From Azadirachta indica (Eukaryota; Streptophyta; Magnoliopsida; Sapindales; Meliaceae), in contig CM040447.1 in NCBI GenBank assembly GCA_022749755.1, positions 15,351,087 through 15,415,086 on the forward strand: 64,000 bases of DNA, given 5' to 3'. How positions within the stretch are numbered: position 1 is the first letter of the stretch; each line of letters opens with the position of its first letter. Shown piece after piece: positions 54,001 through 64,000 of the stretch. The notes below the pieces were generated by a model, which was not told the DNA's origin, did not search any database, and worked only from the letters and a program-made list of their open reading frames with translations. Position numbers and translations under genes: made by a program.

Positions 54001-54480
54001 AAACAATGTTTAAATTAGACGTAAATATTTGAAAAAAATAAAAGAGTGAGAATAATTATTATATAAATTTCTGCCAGAGCTTTGACTAGCTTTTGATAGC
54101 AGAGAACTCTTACTTTAAGTGAATAATTAAAAAAAAAAAAAGAAAAACGACCAGGTGTTCATTTTCATTGCATCTACGGATCTTGATTTGTTTTTTAAAC
54201 AAAAATGGTTCTGTCCATAGGGTAGGATTATGGTGCATCATTCTGTTTGTATTCTAACACGTGGCACAAGAATAAAATGCAAGCAAAAATTATAACGCAA
54301 TCAAAAGGTGTGAGAGTAAAATTGACGAAGACCTGAGATGCATTATATAAAATCTTATGCACTTGAAAAGATAAACACATTATAATAAAATATTATATTT
54401 GTATTAATTGTGATTTGTAATATCAATGTCGTACAATGTCACGGGACCAATTTCCTAATAATTTATGCCATTTTTGTTTA
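51064..54480. other. Intergenic between family members 1 and 2
   Basis: AT-rich, no gene recognised. Poly-T near 51996-52012. The first 150 bases are probably 3' UTR of member 1. Confidence 0.5.
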
Positions 54481-54489
54481 CTGAAAAGT

Positions 54490-55224
54490 AAAAGCTTCTT
54501 TTTGTCAGTCTACGGTTTAAATTACAGTGACCTGAACTTCAAAAATTTCTGGTAGCCTTTACATGTGAAAAGACATAAAAGCTACTCGTTTTGAGCGCTT
54601 GGATTATTTGTTCTCTGCATTACAGCTCTAACCTATGAAACATAAAAAGAAAGGTAAAGTGCATGCACACAATTGTTAAACTACACGACGCGACACTAGA
54701 TTCCCGTTCCCGCACTGTGGAGTAGCTTATTCGGAAAATTAGAGACCCACAAATATCCGAAGCGCTTACGTATATTTTGGACGCGTTTCGATCTAATGGG
54801 TATGCCAGTTCAGCATTACACTTCTCCAGCTTCATCTCTACCGTTGGTTCATTTTTTATTGCGTAATAAATATCGAGTATTAGTGATTAACGTCAAAATC
54901 GTAAATTGAATAAAAAAAAAGAAAAGAGGATAAAAGAGAAAGGGGGAGAAGCGAGAGAAAAAGGCTTATATAGGGCAGGGTTTGCCCATATGTTCAATGG
55001 ACATACTAAATTCTTCTCGTCTTTATTTCTACTGTGGTTTTAGTGAAGAATCATAGTATCTTACATTCTCTTGAGGCTGAGATTCATCTTTTGCTCTTCA
55101 AAAGGTTGCTAGCTTTAGCTGTATTTTTCACGCTCTTAATTTCTTATGCGTTCTCACAAAAGTTTTACTTTCTAACAAGGCTAAATCTTTTGAGAGCAGC
55201 GTTAGTGAAGTACTGAAGGTCAAC
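54490..55224 (+). promoter_or_regulatory. Promoter and leader of family member 2
   Basis: CTTTTTGTCAGTCTACGGTT near 54498 and ACATGTGAAAAGACAT near 54561 recur before member 3 (about 63197 and 63250). TATGCCAGTTCAGCATT near 54801 and CTTCATCTCTACCGTTGGTT at 54830 recur in members 1 and 3, as does GATTAACGTCAAAATCG near 54886. TATA-like CTTATATAGG near 54965. Confidence 0.65.
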
Positions 55225-56428
55225 ATGGATCCAACCAACGGAGAAGAGAACCAGAACAACATTGAACGTGCTGAAGGAGATGGGGTTTCTCAGGTATTCA
55301 ATCTACGAAACCATTTTTAATTTTGTTTTTTTATTTTTGGGTTTTTGTTAGACCATGAGTTCTTTCTGATATGTGCTTTCAGGGGGTTTTTTTAAAACAT
55401 ATATATATATATTTGGTCAACTTTATTTTAGTATATAATAATTGTTTAATATATATAGTTTTTGTTGTTTAGCTTGTTGCTATGTGCAAAAGTAAATAAA
55501 TAAATAATTTTTTGGTAAAGAAAAAAAATGGCCTGTGTGAAATGCAAAAATTTGGAAACTGTTAACTCCGCTCTGCGGCTAAAGCTACGTAAAGTTTATA
55601 GATATATTGGTGAAACGTTTCGTTTTAAGTGTAAATATTTACTCGTTTAATATTTCGATGTTTAAAAGGATACCTAGTTTCTAGTTAGTTAGCCTCAAAA
55701 AAGCAATAGTAATCAGCTGTTTAATGGGCAAATTCTTTGTATTTTGACAGGAGAAACTTCAAGAAAATGGAGAAAGTTCAAATTCAAACCCAAATCCAAA
55801 TACACAGCCAAACCAAAATCCAAAGCCGAATCCAAGTCCAAATGAAAATGAGAAAGATGCTAGTTCCACCAATAATCCTGGTCCAGCTAAGAAGCCGCAT
55901 TATTTTGATTTGAACTTAGTTTATATAGAATTAGATGACAATGACACCAAATCTGAGGTGGTTGAGCCAGCTGCTGCTGCTGCCACCCTGAATGAACACC
56001 CCCCTCAAGTTAAGCTCGAGGAGAATGAATTCCCTGAAAGAGAAGAACCGAATTGGGATGAGGGGGTCAGCGAAGCAAAGGATGTAATTAACGTCAGCGA
56101 TTCTGATTCTGAATTGACCCAAGTAAGAAGATTCTAAATCTCCTTAATGTACTAATCTTAATTAAAGAATATATATTCTGTTATATTATATATGTGAGGT
56201 GATGTTTATTATATATTGGATTAATTAATTTTGCAGTCATCCGATAATCGAAAGGAAACATTGATATTGTTCGAAACATGCCCAGATAAATCTCCAGTAT
56301 GTGACTGTTCTGGCATAACTCCGTTTATGCCCTCCGAACATGATACTGCAAAGTCTTCATCATCAGCAGCCAAAAGAAGGAAGTTCACTGATGGATTTGT
56401 CAAAGTTAAGCAAGAAAAGGAAGATTAA
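55225..56428 (+). CDS. Member 2 of the unrecognised family: acidic DLN-motif protein
   Basis: Function unknown. Exons 55225-55293, 55751-56122, 56237-56428; all phase 0, GT-AG; 210 residues. Exon 1 (23 codons) ends in Gln before GTATTC, like member 1. Exon 2 starts EKLQ (member 1: EKFP), then an Asn-Pro repeat (about residues 31-55), KKPHYFDLNL, a poly-Ala run, VKLE (SUMO consensus) followed by acidic residues and NW as in member 1, and ends with VINVSDSDSE, a typical SUMO-interaction motif. Exon 3 has a CPDKSPVCDC cluster, KRRKF (nuclear-localisation-like) and a C-terminal VKQE (second SUMO site). Overall it looks disordered, acidic and nuclear. It shares no Gln-rich repeat with member 1. 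The gene model is good; any role in SUMO-dependent transcription control is inference. Confidence 0.68.
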
Positions 56429-57340
56429 GATAGCACATGAACTACTCTTTTCTTCTGCTTCACTACTGCATGCATTAAATTAACTAGTTAAGTATTCCAG
56501 GTCTCCGTTTATAAAGAGCAATTAATTGTACCTAATTAAAATATAATCGACGATGTTATCATTGTATAATATATATGAATATGCTATTCCAGTGTGCTTG
56601 TTTACTCGGTTAAAATATGCATATTATGCAATCGGATGCTCTCCTTAATTACTCTCGTTTATTAATTATAGACCACCAGTAAAAATACTAAGCCACACTG
56701 AGTTGCCTGGATTCTGTTAACAAAAATACTTACTTTAGGATTTGTTTTTAGGAATATTATAGCTCACTACTCTAAATTTGCTTGTTTTTCAACAAGATAT
56801 AACAATTATTATTCTGACGTTGCGTTAAAATACAGAAAAATAACAAATGTCTCGTCGGACTATAATTTTTAAATGATCGTTTAAAAAATTTTAATGATGC
56901 AAAGGTGAAATAGTATTTTTACCTTCTAAATTTTAATCTTTCATTATTATCTTTTTATTTTTTCTATTTTCCTTCTCTTTCAGTTCTCTTACACTGTTTT
57001 GAAAAAATAACTACAAACCTAAAATTAAAAAATTAAAATCAACCCTAAATCTCGCTGTCTTATTCTTTTGTAAAATTAACAATAGTAATTAAGTTTTATG
57101 ATGAATTTTTATTAATAATTACTGTTTAAAATATTTTTTTTAAAAATAATTTTTTTAAATTATTTTAAATTAAAATATTTCTGTTTAACTGTATTTACCG
57201 GTCATTTCTTAAAAAATTTTTATAAAAATATTTTAGTCTAAATTAACTATTTTTTAAATATATTTTATATAATAATTATTTAAGAAAATCGGTTTTAAAA
57301 ATTAGTTACTGTTAAAAATTCCCCTTTTTCCTCCCTATTC
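56429..57340. other. Intergenic, AT-rich
   Basis: 3' flank of member 2, then AT-rich sequence without recognisable genes. Confidence 0.5.
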
Positions 57341-57648
57341 TCATGCCGTCGGTTTCAGCAACTTCCCCAACTCCCGGTTATTCTCCTCTTCAGCCACCAT
57401 TGGTCCACCAATCTCAACCCCCTTCTCGTCCATCATTCTGTTCTTAGCCAAAGCGTCGACCAAATCGTCGAGCAAACCCAAGTCTTGCTGCGAGTATTCT
57501 CTCTGAAGTTTGGCTCACGCAAGGCAGCGAGGAGGTCCGCCTTGATGAGGTGGAAGAGCGAAGGGTAGGTGGATTTATCCGGGTTTGATTTGTGGGATAG
57601 TTTTAGGGATTGGATGGCTTGGATTTTGAGTGGTGATTGATTTCGTGA
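57341..57648 (-). pseudogene. Broken short-PPR (THA8-like) gene fragment
   Basis: Two minus-strand frames join into one sensible protein. The upstream part (57648-57502) reads with AIQSLKLSHK and FHLIKADLLAALRE. The downstream part (57499-57341) reads EYSQQDLGLLDDLVDALAKN and ends LLKPTA before TGA. The frame changes inside a GAGAG run near 57499-57504. The pair LIKADLLAALRE and DL.L..DLVDALAKN resembles short plant PPR proteins of the THA8-like group, where about 20-25 residues normally lie between them, so an internal deletion is likely as well. No start region is present. This is a dead fragment; the family assignment is from memory of motifs. Confidence 0.5.
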
Positions 57649-58841
57649 TTATGGCTTGTGTATTGGAGGGAGAAAAGTTAGATTTGAGTGAAGGGAAGAT
57701 AAAAAAGAAAAAAAATGAAAAAGGAGCAGGAATAAGAATTTTCTTTTTTTGAATGATTTCATTGGAGGTTTGATTGCAGGTAGAGAAACGGGAAGAAGAG
57801 AAATTTTCTTTTCCAAGGATTTGCTAGTCTTTCATAGTGGATTGGGTAATCTTTCTTTAATGAAAGAAATTGCATGTGAAGTAGGAAATGCCATCTCCAC
57901 CACCATACCACACCACGCTAATGTCTAATTTCTATTTAGCTTTTATTTATTTTATTTCTTTTGGATTTTGTTTGGTTTGGATTGGTTTTATAAGTTGCTC
58001 GTCTATGGGTTTTTGATTTAACTTGCAGCTGATGTTGAGAATGAAAAATTCAATGAAAAAAGTGTTGCTAATCTCTAACAGGGATGAGATATCTAAGAAC
58101 ATTGCTTATAATTTAGCCAAACGGGGTCGTAGGTTCATTTCAATTTCTGACTACGGCTTCTTTTCTTTTTGGGATGGGTTTGGTTATTGAGAAAATCAAA
58201 GAATTTAGACTTTTTTTTTTCTTCAAAGCTCAGGTCGTAATTGTCATTTATAATTTTTTTTAATATATAAGGGTGTATTAGTCATTACACTTATATTATT
58301 AAAAATTTTTGAATAAATATTAAAAATTTATAGTCTATTGAGACATTTGACATCTCTTTATATTACAGATAATGCCGTAATAATTGTATCGTATCATATT
58401 AAGATACAAACTAATTTAGAGTAATTCACTGAAAATATCCATTTTATCTTTATTTATTAAAACCTCTTGGATGATAAGGTTATACCTCGGAAATGCAATT
58501 GAAATTTCGCCGAGTAATGCTGCAATAATGATCACAGCAGTCCCATTTTAAAACTAAACGAACCACATATATGTAGAGACAACAGAAAGTTAATTGCGGC
58601 AGAAAAGCAAGCATAAAGCTTGTCTGAATTCAAAACTAGATGAGTTTCATAAAGCCCATGGCCTTGGCCTCGCATAATTAACGAAGACCCATAAAAATAT
58701 TATCGTTACATTGTACAGAAGACTGCACATATCTTTAATTTCCCGTTTAAGGTCCTGTTTTATTTTTTCTTAAGCTTGCAAATATTTGTTTCTTAATTTA
58801 AAAATCAAAGCTTTACTTTTATATTTGTACTCATAAAATAT
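57649..58841. other. Intergenic
   Basis: No gene recognised. 57650-58200 is less AT-rich and may be flank of the ancestral PPR-like copy. Confidence 0.45.
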
Positions 58842-60527
58842 TTTATTTAAGGGAAATTGACATATACTCCTGATGTTTGGGGAAATAAACACTTGTCCTT
58901 TGATATTTAGAAAAAAATAAATGTCCCCTCAAGTTTGGACGAATATACAAATATCTTCTTAACTTCTGTTTCGATTAGTTGACTGATTAGTTAAATATCA
59001 TTTGTATTCTTAAACTTTTAAATAATCATAAATTAAAGAATAATTATTTTAATTTTAATAACTTAGTTCCATCCTAATATTTTTTTACAATTTATATTTT
59101 GTAATTATAATAATTTAGTCCCTATTTTAATATTTTAACATAATATTAAGAACTAAATAATTTTTTAATTTATTATTTTAATAAAAAATTTAAAAAATTA
59201 TAATTAAAAAAAAATCTAACAATAAAGTAGACATAATTTATATGTTAAAATATTTTTAACTCTCGACTTTTATTTTCTTAATAATAATTTGATATTTAAT
59301 TGTCAAAAAAATTTCGCAATATTTTTTTACTATTTTATTTCTATATACACTATATTTATTTAAAAAATTATGTTAAGTTCATTATATTTGTTATAAAAAT
59401 ATAAATAAAATATATAAAAGAAGAAAATTTTATATTATTTGTTAATAAAATTAGTCATTAAATATCATTAGTTGACCAATTACATAAATATCATTTGTAT
59501 CTCCTAAACTTTTATATATTAATAATTTAGACATAATTATTTTTATTATATCGATTTGGTCTTTATTTTAATCTTTTACAAATATATTAAGAATTAAATA
59601 ATTTTTTAATTTATTATTTCAATAAAAATAAAAAAAATACTATTATTGAAAAAATTCTAATAATAAGTTAGATCAAACCCATATACTTAAATAATTTTAA
59701 TTTTTTCTTTTACTTTTTCAGTAATATTTTAATATTCAATTATAAAAAAATTTTAAATAAAATATTATTGTGACATTTTTTTTGTATATATAATATATTC
59801 ATTTAAAAATTATTTAACTTTTATTATGCTTTCTTTAAAAAATTATGAAAATATAAATAAAAAAAATAACATGTTCTATATGTGTATGTGTGTATTCTCT
59901 TTTTTTTTATATATTTTTTATTAAAATTAAAGTATATTATTTAACAATAATATAAAATATAATTAATTACTATTTCTATCAACAAATGATATCAAATTTT
60001 CTTCTTTTATATGTTTTATTTATATTTTTATAATAAATATAATGAATTTAACATAATTTTTAAATGAATATAGTGTATATAAAAATAAAATAGTAAACAA
60101 ATATTATAAAATTTTTTTGACAATTAAATATTAAATTATTATTAAGAAAATAAAAGTAGAGAGTTAAAAATATTTTAGCATACGACTCTAGTTTACTTCA
60201 TTGTTAGATTTTTTAATTATAATTTTTTAAAATAATAAATTAAAAAGTTATTGAGTTCTTAGTATTTTGTTAAAAATATTAAAGTAGAGACTAAATTGTT
60301 ATAATTAGAAAATATAAATTGTAAAAAAAATTAGAATGGGGACTAAGTTATTATAATTAAAGTAATTATTTTTTATTTATGATTATTTAAAAGTTTAGGG
60401 ATATAAATGATATTCAACTAATCAGTCAACTAATCGAACCTAAAATCAAGTATATTTATCTAAACTTGAGAGGCATTTATTTTTTGCCGAATATTAGAGG
60501 GTTATATGTCAATTTCCCTTTATTTAA
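58842..60527. mobile_element. Mutator-like foldback element with 9-bp target duplication
   Basis: The element proper is 58851-60518 (1668 bp). It begins GGGAAATTGACATAT and ends with the inverse ATATGTCAATTTCCC. Perfect direct repeats TTTATTTAA (58842-58850 and 60519-60527) flank it. The 9-bp target duplication and the G-rich terminus fit a non-autonomous Mutator-like element. The inverted arms are long: similarity can be followed for about 600 bp from each end, to about 59455 and 59930. The centre (about 59455-59900) looks like a second, more diverged copy of the left arm in direct orientation. No transposase reading frame. Confidence 0.85.
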
Positions 60528-60705
60528 TCTAATGGTATTTACGTTTTCTGACTCGGGTAAAATGAAACTTTTGTGTTTTTTTTATACAATTTAATAATTA
60601 AGTCTATGCATATTACTTTTGTGGCTTTATTCCTTTAGAGACTCAAAAATAAGTTACAACGGGCTTTGACTTATTATTTTATTTTAATATGTAACTTATT
60701 TAGGA

Positions 60706-62686
60706 TAATTTTAAATTTTAATTAATTTAGGAAGTCTTTTATTTTTTTAAATTTAGTTTCTTATTTAATTTTTAATTTTCTTATTCAGTAAGAAGTTATT
60801 TTCAATATTTGAGTTAACTTATAATATTAGAGTTTTTTTATTATATATAGAGAGAGCCAGTACTATTGTCATTTAGGATTTATTTAATAAGGAGTTATTT
60901 TCAATATTTGAGTTAACTTGTAATACTACAGTTTTTTCTATTACATACAGAGAGTGTATATTATTATTTAATAATATTTTATTTAATAAAATATTTCCTT
61001 TTGACATTATCCTTTATGAGATTATTAGTTTAACACTCATGTTTCAGGGTTAAGATGACACATAATTTCGTCTGTTAGAACGTTTATCTAATCACTACGT
61101 TAAAGAGTCAAATAAGATTTGACATTTAATAAGATACTTTTATCCACTTGCATTAATTGGTATGAGAGCTTATTTTTGTATCAGACAGAGTTTTCCTAAA
61201 CCGATAAATACAACCACACCTATAAATATATCCTTTTACCAAAAAAAAAGGCTATAAAAAAATTAGAATAATGATTTATTATATTAGGCATGATGCGATG
61301 CTATTTGATGGAAAATATAGTTTTAAATTATTTTTATTTGGTTGGAAGATGTTGAAAATTTTTTTAAAGTTTAGAGGATACTTAAAGATAAACGAATATA
61401 ATTTGTAAGTTGTTTTCTATTAAAAGGAAGTGCATCATATTAATTGATAGAATATGTTATAAAGGACATAACTTACAAGCCAAGAAGATAAAGTTCGATC
61501 ATGAGATTAAATAAAGCGATTGATGAAGTCACTATTCATTCATATTGATTATTATTGACGTCAAAGTATGAGGTCAATACATTCTTATATTACAGAGTTT
61601 GAGAATTTTTATGAGTATTCACTTTTTTATGAAAGTGAAAGATTTTAGTGACAAAATTTTTGAAGAGGCTCCAAAATGATATAAAAGATTGAATACTATC
61701 TATACATTATCATATGTTATTCTTTTACTCAAAAACATCGAAATGCAATTAAAGCTTGACTTGGATAGAGTTATTAAAAATATTGTTGATAATGTAGTTA
61801 ATAAAATATCTAATATTATGGTTAAAGTTGATTTTAAAGTAGTGTTTGAAGATGTGCTTGAAAAAAAAATTGAAGATGTGCCAAAAATTATACAAAAAGA
61901 GATATAATGTGATTTTAATTTGAAAATTGATAATGTAATTGAACATTTATAAGAAATTTAAGTTGAAGACCCACCTATCATTAGCATGGTTCATTCTATT
62001 TATATAGAAAACAAAAAGGTTATTTTTAAAGAAAATTTAGCTGTAAAGACAAATTTAGTTAGAAAGAACATCGAATTAGATTCAAAAAGAGTTATGAGAA
62101 GTTTAAAAATAGTTTATTATTGCAAGAACTCAAATTTTGGAAAGGTCATAATAAATGCAATAAAAAGATAAAATTTGATACTTTCAAATTTAAAGAAATT
62201 TGTTAAGAAGAAATACTCTTTTAAGTCATAAAATCATTTAATGTTACATTACAGGTTTTATTTGTTAGACAAAACTTGGGAACGACTTCTCTTTAAAAAA
62301 GGGAGTAAGATAATTTTATCATTTAATTAATTTAAAAAATCTTTTATTTTTGTCAATTTAATTTATTATTTAATTCTTAATTTTATTATTTAAGAAGAAA
62401 TTATTTTTCATATTGTGAGTTAACTTGTAACACTAGATTTTTTTGTTGTTATATATATATATGAGCCTATATTATTATTTAATAATCTTTCATTAAATAA
62501 AATATTCCCTAATTTTATCCCGTATGAGATTATTATTTTAACACTCGTGTTTCGAACCGTTAACATTAGAACAAAATATAATATCATTTATTAAAACATT
62601 TATCTAATTCATTACGTTAAAAAAATTGAATGAGATTCAGTGTTCGACAATTAACTTTTATTTCACCTATTATCCTACTTACATTA
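60706..62686 (+). mobile_element. Small non-autonomous LTR retrotransposon remnant
   Basis: Two diverged direct repeats, about 60706-61154 and 62311-62686, share blocks such as GAGTTAACTTGTAA, ATATTATTATTTAATAAT, TGAGATTATTA, TTTAACACTC and ATCTAAT...ACGTTAAA. Directly after the left one, 61158-61169 reads TGGTATGAGAGC, 11 of 12 matches to the Met-tRNA primer binding site TGGTATCAGAGC. Before the right one lies a purine tract AAAAAAGGGAGTAAGA (62295-62310). The internal part is only about 1.15 kb and has no recognisable gag or reverse transcriptase; its open frames are low-complexity Lys/Ile/Val-rich. The left LTR contains an extra tandem duplication of about 110 bp. Confidence 0.75.
61158..61169 (+). 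other. Primer binding site (Met-tRNA type)
   Basis: TGGTATGAGAGC, one mismatch from the usual plant retrotransposon site, a few bases inside the left LTR. It sets the orientation of the element. Confidence 0.7.
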
Positions 62687-63170
62687 GTAATCCTTGCATA
62701 TTATTTTAAATTATTATTTTGTTCGTTTGTGTTTGTGTTTGTGTATATGCGTGTGTCTATATATATATATATATATTGAAAAAAGATACGATAATTTTAT
62801 ATTTTTATTCATATATTTATATTTATTTGTAAACCATTAAATCTATATGCTTGACGATTAAAATTGAATTTAACATATATATTAATTATATATTTCAAAT
62901 TTAATATCAACCATTTAAAATACACATATCCAACGAATTACTAATATAAATATATGTATAAAAATATATCACTGCAAATCTTTCTTTTATATATATTTAT
63001 TTATATTTTGAAAACTCTTTATTAGATATTTAAAAAATAAAAATAAAATCTGGTGCCAGCTGAATTTTTAAAACAAATCTTCAAAGTCATCTATACTGGT
63101 TTAAATGAGAGCGACACGACAATATTTGCAAAAATTTAGATTGAAGTGAACAAAATTCACCGTTGAAAGG
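62687..63170. other. AT-rich intergenic
   Basis: AT tract near 62757-62776; no gene recognised. Confidence 0.5.
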
Positions 63171-63179
63171 CTATATATC

Positions 63180-63795
63180 ATCAGTGTTGTTATTGTTCTT
63201 TTTGTCAGTCTACAGTTTCACGTTCATAAAAATCTGCTCCCTCCCTTGTATGTGAAAAAGACATCAACTTAATCTAATGGTTTCAAACCGTTGGATTGTC
63301 TGTACTCGTTAAGACACGGTAAGTACTCTAAACACCCATGCGCGAAAAACTAATCATACTGCCCTCGTTTATTGTTCATACATGCTAAACCACAAACCAC
63401 AAGATTCCAATCCCAGTCAAGCATGTTATATCACAACTCACTAATCACACGCATAATCCCGATTCAGAATATATATAATTTTAGAAATGCTGCACACATT
63501 TCCAACAAAGAACTTATGCCAATTCAGTGTTCCTCTTCTGCCAGCTTCATCTCCACCGTTGATTTGTTTTTCACTGTTTAATTAATAAATGTGGAGGGTT
63601 GGTGATTAACTTTTAACATCACTATACTAGCACGTCAATCGAAATAAAGTCCATCTCTGCGCTAGGGTTTACAAATTATATTTATATTGGGGTTGTTCTC
63701 AACTTGTTCTGTATTTTTCACTTGTAAAATTATTTCGCATTAGCTTGTTTGTCGCATAGTGTTCTAGAAACGTGTTGGGTTTGATCTGTGAAGCT
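63180..63795 (+). promoter_or_regulatory. Promoter and leader of family member 3
   Basis: CTTTTTGTCAGTCTACAGTT near 63197, GTTGGATTGTCTGTACTCGT near 63291, CCATGCGCGAAAAAC near 63337, TATGCCAATTCAGTGTT near 63515, CTTCATCTCCACCGTTGATT at 63545 and GATTAACTTTTAACATCAC near 63604 match members 1 and 2 in the same order. TATA-like TATTTATATTGGGG near 63678. Confidence 0.65.
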
Positions 63796-63861
63796 ATGAA
63801 GCCAATGAAGGAACCGAAACTGAAGGGCTCTGCGTACCCACAAGATGATGAAGATTCTCAG
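63796..63861 (+). CDS. Member 3 of the unrecognised family, first exon only
   Basis: The ATG at 63796 starts 22 codons (MKPMKEPKLK, then GSAYPQDDEDSQ) ending in CAG before the donor GTATCT. Length, phase and final Gln equal those of exon 1 of member 1 (22 codons, Gln, GTATTC) and nearly equal member 2 (23 codons, Gln, GTATTC). The remaining exons lie beyond the window. The coding sequence itself is hardly similar to the others; the assignment rests on the promoter and exon layout. It lacks the DLN motif in this exon. Confidence 0.55.
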
Positions 63862-64000
63862 GTATCTAAAGAAAATAAGAGTTATAATCAGTGTTAAGCA
63901 GCTTATATTGTTTGCGTTTTGCACAGACAAATTTGTCATTATCTTAAATGCATGAAAATTAAAGACTCTTTAACTTTGTAGTGAATAGTACGTAATATTT

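Noticed and set aside
61689..62171. Two short plus-strand open frames inside the LTR element
   Set aside because: Lys/Ile/Val-rich low complexity without a gag or protease motif; treated as degraded interior of the element.
1..64000. tRNA, rRNA and CRISPR-like arrays
   Set aside because: I looked for tRNA B-box-like GGTTCRANNCC with a matching acceptor stem and for regular spaced repeats and found no convincing case by eye; weak GGTGGAATCAAACC motifs in the intron repeats lack a tRNA fold.

Overview
This is nuclear DNA of a flowering plant, most likely a eudicot. It is AT-rich, its genes have GT-AG introns, and it carries a plant-type linker histone, a plant GDP-mannose 4,6-dehydratase, plant promoter motifs and degraded plant transposons. 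A woody species such as citrus is possible, but that is a guess.

Layout. 1-20.5 kb holds no convincing protein gene. It consists of three sets of old, diverged duplications (about 1-2.07 with 4.39-5.74 kb; 9.1-10.03 with 10.34-11.29 kb; 11.87-14.6 with 15.43-19.1 kb) plus microsatellites. 20.69-21.40 kb (minus) is a two-exon histone H1 of the short H1.3-like type, with a recognisable histone promoter. 25.46-29.76 kb (minus) is a ten-exon hnRNP R/Q-like protein with three RRMs; its tail is broken by a one-base frameshift in an A5 run. About 780 bp separates it from a divergent plus-strand gene at 30.54-38.87 kb, a six-exon, 213-residue protein that I read as a plant BORCS5-like BORC subunit. 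The third coding intron of that gene is 6.8 kb and is made of about two and a third copies of a 2.4-2.8 kb unit, with two MITE-like insertions. 39.76-40.86 kb (minus) is the intronless GMD/MUR1 gene for GDP-fucose synthesis. 40.9-48.2 kb is gene-poor.

48.2-64 kb is the most interesting part. Three plus-strand loci (starts 48839, 55225 and 63796, the last cut by the window end) share promoter blocks and a first exon of 22-23 codons ending in CAG before a phase-0 intron. Their proteins are highly diverged and look mostly disordered. The two complete members carry DLN (EAR-like) motifs and psi-K-L-E SUMO-site-like motifs; one also has a SUMO-interaction-like motif, the other a long Gln-rich decapeptide repeat and a Cys/His cluster. 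I do not recognise this family. The gap between members two and three contains a frameshifted THA8-like short-PPR pseudogene, a 1.67 kb Mutator-like foldback element with a perfect 9-bp target duplication, and a small LTR retroelement remnant with a Met-tRNA-type primer binding site.

The genes do not form a pathway. The recognisable ones are housekeeping genes: chromatin, RNA binding, lysosome/vacuole positioning by inference, and nucleotide sugar. The 48-64 kb cluster looks like a young or fast-evolving family of nuclear regulators. All exon boundaries were read by eye from splice consensus and reading frame; no alignment or transcript data were available.
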